The notes under the pieces are model-generated. The model worked only from the letters and a program-made list of their open reading frames with translations, was not told the DNA's origin and searched no databases. The translations under genes and the position numbers were made by a program. Positions 53,100 through 62,016 of a DNA stretch of 64,000 bases are shown here, one piece after another; within the stretch, counting starts at the first letter, position 1, and every line of letters begins with the position of its first letter. The stretch is from JBBWZH01 sp035544115 (GTDB lineage Bacteria > Actinomycetota > Actinomycetes > Mycobacteriales > CADCTP01): NCBI GenBank assembly GCA_963714145.1, contig OY970235.1, positions 8,370,001 to 8,434,000 of the forward strand, given 5' to 3'.

Positions 53100-55451
53100 T
53101 TACCTCGACGTCGAGAGTTCGCTGACACCGTGATCCGCCTCGGCTGCCGTCGGTTCGTCCGGTGGTTCGATCGAGATGCGCGGGGTGATCTGGTCCAGCC
53201 CGGACGGGTACCACCAGTTGGCGGTGCCGAGCCGGTGCATGATCGCCGGTACCAGCATGGTGCGGACGACGAAGGCGTCGAGGAACACCGCGCTGGCGAG
53301 GCCGAGGCCGAGGAGCTTGATCACGAGTCCTTCGCCGAGGATGAACCCGCCGAAGACGGTGATCATGATGAGGCCGGCCGCGGTGATGATGCCGCCGGTC
53401 TCTGCCTGGCCGACGGTGACGGCGCGGTGGTTGTCGTGGGTGTGCACCCATTCTTCGTGCATCCGGCTGACCAGGAACACCTGGTAGTCCATGGACAGGC
53501 CGAACAGGATGGCGAAGAAGAGCACCGGCAGGAACGCTTCGATCGGGCCGCCCGCGCCGAGGCCGAGGGCGTCACTGAACCAGCCCCATTGGAAGATCGC
53601 CACGACGATGCCGAACGAGGCGCCGGCGGCGAGCAGGTTCATCGCCGCGGCGGTGACCGGAATGAGGATGCTGCGGAACGCGACCATGAGGAGCAGGAAC
53701 GACAGGCCGACCACGGCCAGGATGAAGAACACCATCTTGGCGGAGAGCACCTTGGAGAAGTCGATGAACACCGCGGTGGTGCCGTAGACGTAGATTTTCG
53801 TGTCGCTGCCTTGGTAGAGCGGGGGCAGCGCGTGGTCGCGGAGGTTCTTGACCAGGTCGTCGGTTCTGGCGTCCTGCGGGCCGGTGGTCGACTTGAAGGC
53901 GATGAACGCGATGTTCGTGCTGATCGGGATCGGGGTGATGCTGGTCTTGTCGACGTCGGGTACGGCGGCCAGTGCGGTGCCGACCTTGGCCAGGTAGGCC
54001 GGGTCGGTCGAATGCGGGCCGTCGAGGACGAGCTGCAGGTTGGAGTTGTAGCCCTGCCCGAACGCGGTCTGGATCAGGTCGTAGCCCTTGCGGGCGGTCG
54101 AGCTGGCCGGGGCGTTGCTCTGGTCGGGATGGCCGAGGCGCAGGGACAGGAACGGGATCGCCAGGACGAGCAGGGTCACGCCGGCGAGCCCGCCGAAGAT
54201 CACCGACCGGCGCTGGATGAGGGTGGCCCACCAGGTCCAGAACGGCGGGCGGGCCGAGCCGCCGCGCCATGCGGCGAGCCGGGCGATGGCCGGGCGCAGC
54301 GCCCACTGCGCGCCGTAGATGATCCAGAACAGGAAGCACACCGGCGGGATCGTGCAGAGCAGGATCTTGACGAGCTTGTCGGACGGTAGCGCGGCCCGCT
54401 TGGACCGTGGCAGCGCCCGCCGCCCCAGCAGGGCCAGCAGCGCCGGCAGCAGGGTCAGCGAGGCCAGCATGGTCAGCGCCACGGCCATGGAGGTGCCGAC
54501 GGCCACGCCGTAGAGGAAGCTCACTCCGAGCGCGCACAGGCCCAGGATGGCGATGCAGACGGTGATGCCGGCGAAGAGCACGGCCCGGCCGGACGTGTTG
54601 AGCGCGGTGCTGATCGAGTCCTCGACGCTCATGCCGTGTGCCAGGTTGCGGCGGTGCCGGGTGACGATGAACAAGGCGTAGTCGATGCCGATACCGATGA
54701 CCATCAGCTCGGCGAGACTGGGGGCGAAGCTGGCCACCGACATGGCGTGGGTCAGGATCCCGATCAGCGCGAGGCCACCGCCGAGACCCGCGCCGGCGAT
54801 CAGCAGTGGCAGAACGGTGGCGCCGAAGGTCCGGAAGACGATGGCCAGGACGATGAATGCGGCGATGAAGCCGAGCGTCTGTGGCGAGATCGCGGGGCTC
54901 GTCGCGTCGACGCTCTCGAAGCTGTCGCCGGTGAACTCGATCTGCAGGTTGTCCGATCGCAGGGTTTTCAGGTCGTCGTAGACGACCTTGGGTGTGCTGT
55001 CGTCGGGCCTGGCGACGTTGAAGCCGACCTCGACGATCGCCACTGTCTTGTCCGGGCTGAGCAGATCGGGCCGTGCCTCGGCGCTGTCGGTGCCGTCGGC
55101 GGCCGTGCATGCCGCGGAGCCCCACGGGGTGCTGATCGTGGCGATGTCGGTGGCCTTGTCGCCGCAGACCGCGGCTTTCGCCCGGCTGCGGAAGTTCTCC
55201 GGCTCGCCGGCCAGGGTCCCGGCCCTGGCGTGCAGGACCAGCGTGCCGGTCGGGTTGTTCTGTTGGGCCAGGCCGGCGTTCGTCAGCAGCGTCGCCACCG
55301 TCTGGGATTCGGTACCGGGCAGCCGGAAGTCGTCCTTGTATTTCGCGCCGCCGAGCGACGACGACAGCAACTGGAGCAGGACGATCCCGGCGAGCCAGCC
55401 GGCGACAACCCACCACCGGTGCTTGACCGCGAATCTGGACAGCGCATTCAT
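53100..55451 (-). CDS. MMPL/RND-family exporter
   Basis: This 783-aa protein starts at the ATG at 55451 behind GGAG; longer readings lack a ribosome site. It has two MMPL halves, each with a large loop after the first helix and a five-helix bundle, about twelve helices in all. Typical blocks are DFRLPGTESQTVATLL, IGIGIDYALFIVTRHRRNLA and the second-half equivalent FGLSMDYQVFLVSRMHEEW. RND pumps of this group use the proton gradient to move lipids, pigments or drugs. A TetR gene lies upstream on the same strand and probably represses it. The cargo is unknown. Confidence 0.93.
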   Translation of the reverse strand: MNALSRFAVKHRWWVVAGWLAGIVLLQLLSSSLGGAKYKDDFRLPGTESQTVATLLTNAGLAQQNNPTGTLVLHARAGTLAGEPENFRSRAKAAVCGDKATDIATISTPWGSAACTAADGTDSAEARPDLLSPDKTVAIVEVGFNVARPDDSTPKVVYDDLKTLRSDNLQIEFTGDSFESVDATSPAISPQTLGFIAAFIVLAIVFRTFGATVLPLLIAGAGLGGGLALIGILTHAMSVASFAPSLAELMVIGIGIDYALFIVTRHRRNLAHGMSVEDSISTALNTSGRAVLFAGITVCIAILGLCALGVSFLYGVAVGTSMAVALTMLASLTLLPALLALLGRRALPRSKRAALPSDKLVKILLCTIPPVCFLFWIIYGAQWALRPAIARLAAWRGGSARPPFWTWWATLIQRRSVIFGGLAGVTLLVLAIPFLSLRLGHPDQSNAPASSTARKGYDLIQTAFGQGYNSNLQLVLDGPHSTDPAYLAKVGTALAAVPDVDKTSITPIPISTNIAFIAFKSTTGPQDARTDDLVKNLRDHALPPLYQGSDTKIYVYGTTAVFIDFSKVLSAKMVFFILAVVGLSFLLLMVAFRSILIPVTAAAMNLLAAGASFGIVVAIFQWGWFSDALGLGAGGPIEAFLPVLFFAILFGLSMDYQVFLVSRMHEEWVHTHDNHRAVTVGQAETGGIITAAGLIMITVFGGFILGEGLVIKLLGLGLASAVFLDAFVVRTMLVPAIMHRLGTANWWYPSGLDQITPRISIEPPDEPTAAEADHGVSELSTSR

Positions 55452-55716
55452 GCGGTTCTCCGTGTCGTTGGGCGCGTTGTGGCGCGGCTGCTCCGGCGGC
55501 CGGCCGGCTTTGGTCAACCGGGCGGGCGGAGGGATGAGCGAGTCCCGATCGCCGCACCCCAGCAGGGTTCCGGCGCCCGGCGCGGCTCCGTCGATGCCCT
55601 TTCGTATCGGCGCTTGTGCTGCGGGGCTGATCGGATCGGGCCGTTCGGTCAACGGCGGCGGCGCGAAGCGACGGCCCGGTCGGAGCCGGGCCGCCTGGGT
55701 GACGGCACGCTGGTTC

Positions 55717-56418
55717 CTACTCCTCTGGTCGGCGCGAACCAGCGGCGAGGATGCCGTCGAGGAGGACGTCGAACGCCCAGTCGGCCCGGTCCGGGCCGGT
55801 GCCGGACAGGAGTTCGTCGCCGAGTCGGGCGAGGTGGGGGTAGCGCGCCGCGTCCACGACGGCGATCTGCGCGGCCAGGGCCGTCAGGTCGTCGGCCTTC
55901 TGGGTGGGCGATTTCTGGTTGCTGTGCTCGACGGCGACCGCGGTGGGGTAGAGCAACAGCAGGTCGAGCCCCCACGCCGCCGCCCGGTCCGGCACGCCGC
56001 CTTCGTTGAGCAGCCCCAGGATCGTGTCGCCCAACGCCATGTAGTTCGGGCCGCTGGGCTGCGTGGACAGCGCCATCCGGGCGATCTCCGGATGGTGGAA
56101 CAGAACGTCGCGGTAGCTGGTCAGCAGCGCCTTCAACCGGCCCCGCCACGGGCCGGCGCCGGGTACGGCGGCTGTGACCGGCGCCAGCAGCGTGTCGAGG
56201 ATCTGCGCGTGCAGGTCCTCGGTGTCGCGGACGTAGACGTACAGCGACGCCGGTCCGGTATCCAGCGCCGTGGCGATGCGCCGCATCGTCACCTTGCTCA
56301 GACCCTCGTCGCGCAGGATCACCAGCGCCGCGTCGATGATTCCCGGCCTGGTCAACGCGGGTTTCGCCGGACGTTCCCGCCGGCTGACAGGCACCCGGCT
56401 GCGGTCCTTGGCGATCAC
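55717..56418 (-). CDS. TetR-family repressor of the MMPL exporter
   Basis: This 233-aa protein has an N-terminal HTH (LTRPGIIDAALVILRDEGLS then VTMRRIATALDTGPASLYVY) and a TetR_C-type ligand domain (WGLDLLLLYPTAVAVEH). The GTG start at 56418 lies 16 bases from a perfect 14-bp palindrome, its likely operator. The exporter gene begins 265 bases downstream on the same strand. This is a standard efflux control arrangement. The inducer is probably an exporter substrate. Confidence 0.92.
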   Translation of the reverse strand: MIAKDRSRVPVSRRERPAKPALTRPGIIDAALVILRDEGLSKVTMRRIATALDTGPASLYVYVRDTEDLHAQILDTLLAPVTAAVPGAGPWRGRLKALLTSYRDVLFHHPEIARMALSTQPSGPNYMALGDTILGLLNEGGVPDRAAAWGLDLLLLYPTAVAVEHSNQKSPTQKADDLTALAAQIAVVDAARYPHLARLGDELLSGTGPDRADWAFDVLLDGILAAGSRRPEE

Positions 56419-56433
56419 ACGAAGAAAGGTATC

Positions 56434-56447
56434 ACGAACATGTTCGT
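56434..56447. promoter_or_regulatory. TetR operator
   Basis: ACGAACATGTTCGT is a perfect palindrome just upstream of the TetR gene, with a further GTTCGT half site at 56457-56462. It is the size and position expected for autoregulation. Confidence 0.75.
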
Positions 56448-56799
56448 TACGACAGTGTTCGTTGAATCAGGCAGGTCGTGATTCCTAACGGCGCCGAGTC
56501 GGCCGGTGGCTCAGCTACCGCGCTGTGGGTGGTGGTGTCCGGCGGTGGCGTGCCAGTGGTCGCCGTCTCCAGTCGTCAGGCCCGCGGAGTTTGATCAAGA
56601 TCCAGACGTACTTGGCGATCGTGACCCGGATGCCGACCCGGTTGCCCAGAACCCGCCCGCCGCACGTCCGCTGCCCGCGGCTGGTGAGACCAAACGCGGA
56701 CGGGCTACCGCCCGAACCCGTCTTGGAGGACCTTCTCGCTGCTCGCCGCGAGATCAGAACGCGGGCCGTGACCGGTACCGAACCAGCCCGGCGGCCACA

Positions 56800-57620
56800 G
56801 GTCTGGTGGTCGCCTGCTGGCCGCTGCACCCCGACTCGGTCGCCTGCACCGCCCGCCTGCACGCCCTGCTGCCGGTCACCGCCGGCCTGCTGCGCCCCGG
56901 CGGCTGCCTGGTCCTGATCGCCCACCCCGCGACCGACGCGCCCGGCACCGCTGCACCGGTCGCGGCGGCGGCCGCGGCCGGACTGGGCTACCTGCAGCAC
57001 ATCGTCGCCGTCCGCGCCACCGCCGACGGCGACACCCGCAGCCAGGGCGCCACCGGCCGCGCCGCCGTCGTCCGGGGCGATGCCACCGCACTGACCGCCA
57101 TCCTGCCCGGCGCCCTGACCGGCCAGGTCGACATCGTTCTCACCTCGCCCCCCGTACGGGCCGACCGTGCACGGCCACGTCCATCCCGGCCCTGACGGCG
57201 TCACCAAATCCGCCAACACCTACACCCAGGACCCCGCCGACCGCGGCAACCTCGCCCACCGCACCCCCGCCGGCCTCACCGACGGCATCACCACCATCCT
57301 CACCGCCTGCCACCACCTGCTCCGCCCCGGCGGCACAGTCGTGATCACCGCCCGACCGTGGCGCCGCCACGGGACCCTCGTCGACCTGCCCGCGGCCGTT
57401 GTGACTGCCGGCACCCAAGCCGGCCTCATCCCGACCGAACGCTGCGTCGCGCTGCTGGCTGCCATCCGCGACGGCCACCTGATCGCCCGGCCCTCGTTCT
57501 TCCAACTCCACGCCGCCCGCAAGACCCGCGCCGCCGGCACCCCTGCGCACCTCATCGCCCACGAAGACGTCATCGTCCTCACCAAACCCCCAAGTTCCGC
57601 GAGTTCAGGAAAATCGAAGG
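56800..57620 (+). pseudogene. Fused and frameshifted DNA methyltransferase remnant
   Basis: The first part (LVVACWPLHP, LLRPGGCLVLIAHP, GLGYLQHIVAV) is the C-terminal half of one element-borne DNA methyltransferase. It runs directly into the middle of a second (SQGATGRAAVVRGDATAL, VDIVLTSPP). There the conserved SPPY is broken by an extra G at 57154, and a second frame continues HGHVHPGP, LLRPGGTVVITARPWRR and HLIAHEDVIVLTKP. Pairs of such methyltransferases are common in actinomycete integrative elements. The gene is dead by deletion and frameshift. Confidence 0.72.
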
Positions 57621-57771
57621 GTTCTCAGCGGGAACCCGACTGCCAGCCTGGCTCAGACCCGACGACCTCCGCCGGTGCCGGACCACCACCGGCGGACCGC
57701 GCCGTTCCGGGGGCGGCTCCTGCCGGGGACGGCGGGTCGCCGCCCGGGCCGGGCCGGCGGCGGGGGCCGCG

Positions 57772-58086
57772 GTGAGCGCGGCACGCCCGTATGCGCGGGC
57801 CAGGCGGCTTGACCCGGCCGGGCAAGTGGAGCGTCCATCACCGCCCAGCCCACCCGACCCGGACACCGTTGTGGACGGGCCGGGGGAGGAACTACTGACG
57901 ATCACGGAGGTCATCGCCGTGCTGGGCATCACCCCGTCCACCTACTACCGGTGACGGACCCACCGGCTATCCCCGCCGGTGATCCGGCTACCCGGCGGGC
58001 AGATCCGCATCCGCCGCGGCGACCTACGCCAGTGGCTGGCCGCCCTGGCCGAACCCCACCCCGGCCGCCGCGGGAGCCGCAGGTGA
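57772..58086 (+). pseudogene. xis: Excisionase with nonsense mutation
   Basis: The frame opens at the GTG at 57772 and reads ELLTITEVIAVLGITPSTYY R, then TGA (57952-57954), where the intact excisionase at 24251 has Trp (YYRWR). Beyond the stop the same frame continues VIRLPGGQIRIRRGDLRQWL and ends in a TGA that overlaps the integrase start. A single Trp-to-stop change inactivated it. Confidence 0.8.
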
Positions 58087-58898
58087 CCGCCGCAGCGGCC
58101 GACCCGACCGACTACCGGACACCCGGCACGTTCGACGTCAGGTTCTGGGAGATCAAGAAACACGGCCGCGACGGCCACATCCGGTACCGCGCCCGGTGGC
58201 TGGTCGCCGGCCGGGAACACCACAAGTCCTTCCGCACCAGGGGTCTGGCCGACGGGTTCCTCACCGACCTCAAACGCGCCGCCCGCGACGGCCGCCCCTT
58301 CGACCCGGCCACCGGCCTACCCGCCCCCACCGCAGCCGAGAACGCCGCCATCACCTGGTACGACCACGCCCGCACCTACACCGCGACCAAATGGCCCCGG
58401 CTCGCCGCGAACTCCCGCCGCTCCACCGCCGAAGCCCTGACCACCTTCACCCTCGCCATGCTGCAACCCCGCCCCGGCCAGCCCGATCCCGACGTACTAC
58501 GCCGCGCACTGTTCTCGTGGGCGTTCAACCCCGCCACCCACGACTCCCGCCCACCCCGCCCGGTCGCCCACGCCCTGGACTGGGCCGCCACCGCCTCAGT
58601 GCCCATCGCCGCCCTCGCAGACCCCCGCGTCCTACGCCGCGGACTGGACGCCTGCACCCGCACCCTCACCGGCGCACCAGCCGCAGGCACCGTCGTAGCC
58701 CGCAAACGCGCCGTCATCTACAACGCCCTCGGCTACGCCGTCGAAGCCGGCACCCTGACCACCCACCCCGCCGACCGCCTCCAATGGACCCCACCCGAGG
58801 TCGCCGACGCCATCGACCGCCGCGTCGTCGCCAACCCCACCCAAGCCACCGCACTCCTCGCGGCCGTCGCCGCCCAAGGCCAACGCGGCCAACACCTA
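58083..58898 (+). pseudogene. int: Tyrosine integrase truncated by an IS3-family element
   Basis: The GTG at 58083 overlaps the excisionase end. About 270 residues follow that align with the intact integrase at 24463 (RARWLVAGREHHKSFRT, AFNPATHDSRPPRP, KRAVIYNALGYAVE, VANPTQATALLAAV). The frame is cut after QRGQHLQ, at the place where the intact enzyme continues HLKAFFGLL. The whole catalytic domain is missing and no rest is found to the right. Confidence 0.85.
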
Positions 58899-58947
58899 CA
58901 GTGCGCTTCCCCTCGTGCCGTGTAGACCTCGCCGATGAGGAGAGGTT

Positions 58948-59244
58948 GTGTCCGAGGTACGTCGAAAGTTCGATCCTGACTTCCGTGCTGGGGCGGTCCG
59001 GGTCGTGAAGGAGTCCGGCCGGCCGATCGCCCAGGTCGCTGGCGAGTTGGGGATCAACGCGGGCACGCTGGCCAACTGGGTCGCTCGGGACCGGGAGGCC
59101 ACGGCCGCGCCGGCTGGCGGGCTGAGCGTCGATGAGCGGGCGGAGTTGGCCCGGCTGCGTAAGGAGAACGCGGAGTTGGCGATGGAGCGTGATGTGCTCA
59201 AGCGCTCCGTGGCTCTGTGGGTCAAGGAGGCGATGGGCCGGTGA
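58948..59244 (+). CDS. IS3-family transposase OrfA
   Basis: This 98-aa protein starts at a GTG behind GAGGAGAGG. It has an HTH of the IS3 OrfA type (KFDPDFRAGAVRVVKE, IAQVAGELGINAGTLANWV) and a leucine-zipper-like end (LARLRKENAELAMERDVLKR). Its TGA overlaps the start of OrfB; IS3 elements normally make an OrfAB fusion by frameshifting. Confidence 0.88.
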   Translation: MSEVRRKFDPDFRAGAVRVVKESGRPIAQVAGELGINAGTLANWVARDREATAAPAGGLSVDERAELARLRKENAELAMERDVLKRSVALWVKEAMGR

Positions 59245-60151
59245 CCGTGGCGGCCTTCATCAGCTCCCAGAGAGCCGACCACGAGGTTCCGGTCACCCTG
59301 GCCTGCCGGGCACTGGGGGTGTCGCCGTCGTGGTTCTACAAGTGGCGCGACCGCCCGCCCACGCTGCGGGCCGGCCGGCATGCGCAGCTGGTCGAGGCGG
59401 TCTGGGAGTCCTTCCGCGCGTCGGGGTTCGTCTACGGCTCGCCGCGGGTCTGGCTGGACCTGCTCGAGGCCGGCTGGCGGGTCTCGGTGAACACCGTCGC
59501 GGCCGTGATGGCCGAACACGGCTGGGCCGGCCGCAAAGCGTCGCGGCGGCGGTCACTGACCCGCCAAGCACGTCCTTCGGCGGCGCCTGACCTGGTCAAC
59601 CGCCGGTTCTGGGCGAACCGGCCCGACCAGCTGTGGTGCGGCGACGTGACCTACATCGACACCGGGCAAGGCTGGCTCTACCTGGCCACCGTGCTGGACC
59701 TGTGCTCCCGCCGGCTGCTCGGCTACGCGATGAGCGACCACCACGACGCGGCGCTGACCGAGGCCGCCCTGGCGATGGCCGTGGCCGCCCGGGCCGGCGA
59801 AGGCCGCACCGTGCGTGGCGTGGTGTTCCACACCGACAGGGGCAGCGAGTACAGCGCTACCAGCTTCGATGCCGCCTGCCGGCGGCTGGGCGTGGTCCAG
59901 TCCATGGGCCGGGTCGGGTCCGCACTCGACAACGCCGCCGCCGAAGCCGTCAACTCCACGATCAAGGTCGAACTCGTCCACCGCCGCCGCTTCCCCACCC
60001 GCGCCGCAGCTCGCGTCGAGATCGGCGCCTGGATCTCCGGCTTCTACAACACCGGCGCCGGCACTCCGCCTGCGGCGGACTGTCCCCAGTGGACTACGAG
60101 AACCTGATCAACACCGTTCACACCGCCGACCTGGAAGACCAGGCCGCATAA
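59241..60151 (+). pseudogene. IS3-family transposase OrfB with 3' frameshift
   Basis: The integrase core is intact up to ISGFYNT: DQLWCGDVTYIDT and VFHTDRGSEYSA give the two Asp, and SMGRVGSALDNAAAEAVNST leads to the Glu region. One C is missing near 60054, so the frame goes to GAGTPPAADC instead of the conserved RRRHSACGGLSPVDYEN, which is found in the next frame up to 60151. Activity is doubtful. Confidence 0.82.
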
Positions 60152-60159
60152 GCCCCGTC

Positions 60160-60964
60160 TCCACGGTCAGAGGGGATTGACAGTTCGATGTCCTCGCCGG
60201 CGAGGCGGGCGGCCATCAGTCGGATCATCGCCACCTTGATCATGGCTTCGGCGTGGGCGGTCTTGCGTTCGTAGTCGCGTGCCAACCGTCTGCACCTCGT
60301 CAGCCAACCGAAGGTCCGTTCCACCACCCACCGGCGAGGCAGCACCTGGAACCCTTTTCACGTCGGCGTTGCGGCCGACCGCGACGATGTCCAGGTTCTC
60401 CTGCTGGCGGGCCCAGCCCACGAGGCTGGCATCGACGGTGTTGACGTAGCCGCCGTCGACCCAGACCAGCCCCAACAGCGGGAACAGCGCGCTGATCCCG
60501 CTCAGCACGAGCTTGGCGCCGGCCCGGTCCTGCACCGACGCGGAGTGCACCACGATCCGCAGCAGCAGCCCGCAGGTATCGGCCAGCAGATGCCGCTTAC
60601 GGCCACGCACCCGCTTGCCCGCGTCGTAGCCGATCGCCTCACCACCCTCCGCACTGCGCGCGGACTGGGAGTCCAGCACCGCCGCCGACGGCCGCCCGTC
60701 ACGCCCGTCGGCGCGGCGGACCCGGTCCGCAGCACGTCATGGACCCCGTCCCACACACCGCGACGGGTCCACAGGGCGAACCACCGGTAGGCCACGGTCA
60801 TGCGGCACCTGCCGCCACGCGCACCCGGTGACCAGCATGTACAGGATCGTGTCGATCACCGCCCGCCGGTCCCACACCAACGGCCGACCACCCCGGCGCC
60901 GGTCCCGCACCGGCAGCAACGGCTCGACCACCGTCCACTGCGCATCAGTCAACGAACGACTCAT
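60160..60964 (-). pseudogene. IS5-family transposase, multiply frameshifted
   Basis: Read on the minus strand, pieces in different frames join: MSRSLTDAQWTVVEPLLPV, VAYRWFALWTRRGVWDGVHD, MLDSQSARSAEGGEAIGYDA then KRVRGRKRHLLADTCGLLL, and RRWVVERTFGWLTRCRRLARDY. This is a standard IS5/ISL2-type transposase with at least three frameshifts, so it is inactive. Confidence 0.85.
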
Positions 60965-61296
60965 AGGCAGGCTTGCAGCTACACGCACAACACCAGCCGG
61001 GAAGATCATCCACAGTGGATCAGCGGCCACGACACGTCGCACCAACCCACCGAGCACAGCACGCACCCAACCGGTTGCCTAACACACTCCTAGTCGTTCA
61101 CACCAATTGTTCCTTAATCTCACTGTACCTGCTCATATCATCTGGAATGGACTGATATCCCTGGGGTGGCGCGGTGCCGGATCGTCTACTGAATCGCTTA
61201 AGTGCCGTGTCACGACCTGGTTTCGGGAGCTTGACGAGGCAATCGGTAGCGCCTACCTTTCGCGGAAATCGACGAGGCCTCCCGTCGACGGCAGCT

Positions 61297-61312
61297 ACTT
61301 AAGCGCTTAAGT
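61297..61312. promoter_or_regulatory. LacI-type operator
   Basis: ACTTAAGCGCTTAAGT is a perfect 16-bp palindrome with the central CG usual for LacI-family sites. A partial copy, CGCTTAAGTG, lies at 61195-61204. It precedes a sugar-ABC binding-protein gene, so carbon-source repression is likely. Confidence 0.75.
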
Positions 61313-61345
61313 CACGTAGATCCCTCGACCTCAGGGAGATGGCGC

Positions 61346-62016
61346 ATGAGAAGGCGATCGATGGTTCTGCTGGCCACCGCGGCGCTGCTGGTGGCCGGCG
61401 GATGCTCGGGCGGCGGCAGCAAGGGCAGCGGCTCGGCCGGGTCCCCGACCGACCCGAGCAAGGTGAGCGGCGACATCACCGTGCTGACCCACAAGACCGA
61501 CCTCGCCGGCAACGGCACCCTGGACCGCTACGCGGCCGAGTTCAACAAGATCTACCCCAACGTGCACGTCAAGTTCGAGGCGATCGTCGCGTACGAGACC
61601 GACGTCAAGGTCCGGATGAACAGCGACAAATACGGCGACGTGCTGATGATCCCGGCCGCGATCCCGCTGTCGGACTACCCGAAGTTCTTCGCGCCGCTGG
61701 GCAGCACCAGCGATCTCTCCCAGAAGTACCGGTTCATGGAGAACACCAGCTACAAGGGGCAGGTCTACGGCATCCCGACCAACGGCAACGCCAACGGCCT
61801 GGTTTACAACAAGGCTGTCTGGAAGCAGGCGGGCATCGAGAAGTGGCCCACGTCCTACGACGAGTTCCTCACCGACCTGCAGGCGATCAAGGACAAGACG
61901 CAGGCCACGCCGTTCTACACGATCTACCACGAGGGCTGGCCGATGACCGCGTGGCAGGGCAACATCGGCTCGGGCACCTGCGACACCAAGGCCAACGACG
62001 AGCTGGCCGCCGACAA
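61346..62016 (+). pseudogene. Sugar ABC-transporter substrate-binding lipoprotein, 5' part, split by IS
   Basis: The ATG at 61346 follows GGGAGA. A signal peptide with lipobox VAGGC is followed by a type-1 extracellular solute-binding fold (DITVLTHKTDLAGNGTLDRY, VYGIPTNGNANGLVYNKAVW). The frame is intact to ELAADN, where the IS begins; it then reads eight IS-encoded residues to a stop at 62041. The remainder lies at 63694-64000 and beyond. If translated, this fragment would lack most of the second lobe and should not bind sugar. Confidence 0.9.
61913..62016 (+). repeat. Left copy of the 104-bp target-site duplication of IS copy 2
   Basis: This is identical to 63694-63797 on the other side of the element. 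Confidence 0.93.

Larger units (their letters stand above)
58900..60160 (+). mobile_element. IS3-family insertion sequence
   Basis: OrfA and OrfB of an IS3-type element lie between the cut integrase and an IS5-type remnant. The exact ends are not certain: I do not see clean matching inverted repeats. The left end is fixed near 58900 by the loss of integrase homology. Confidence 0.75.
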
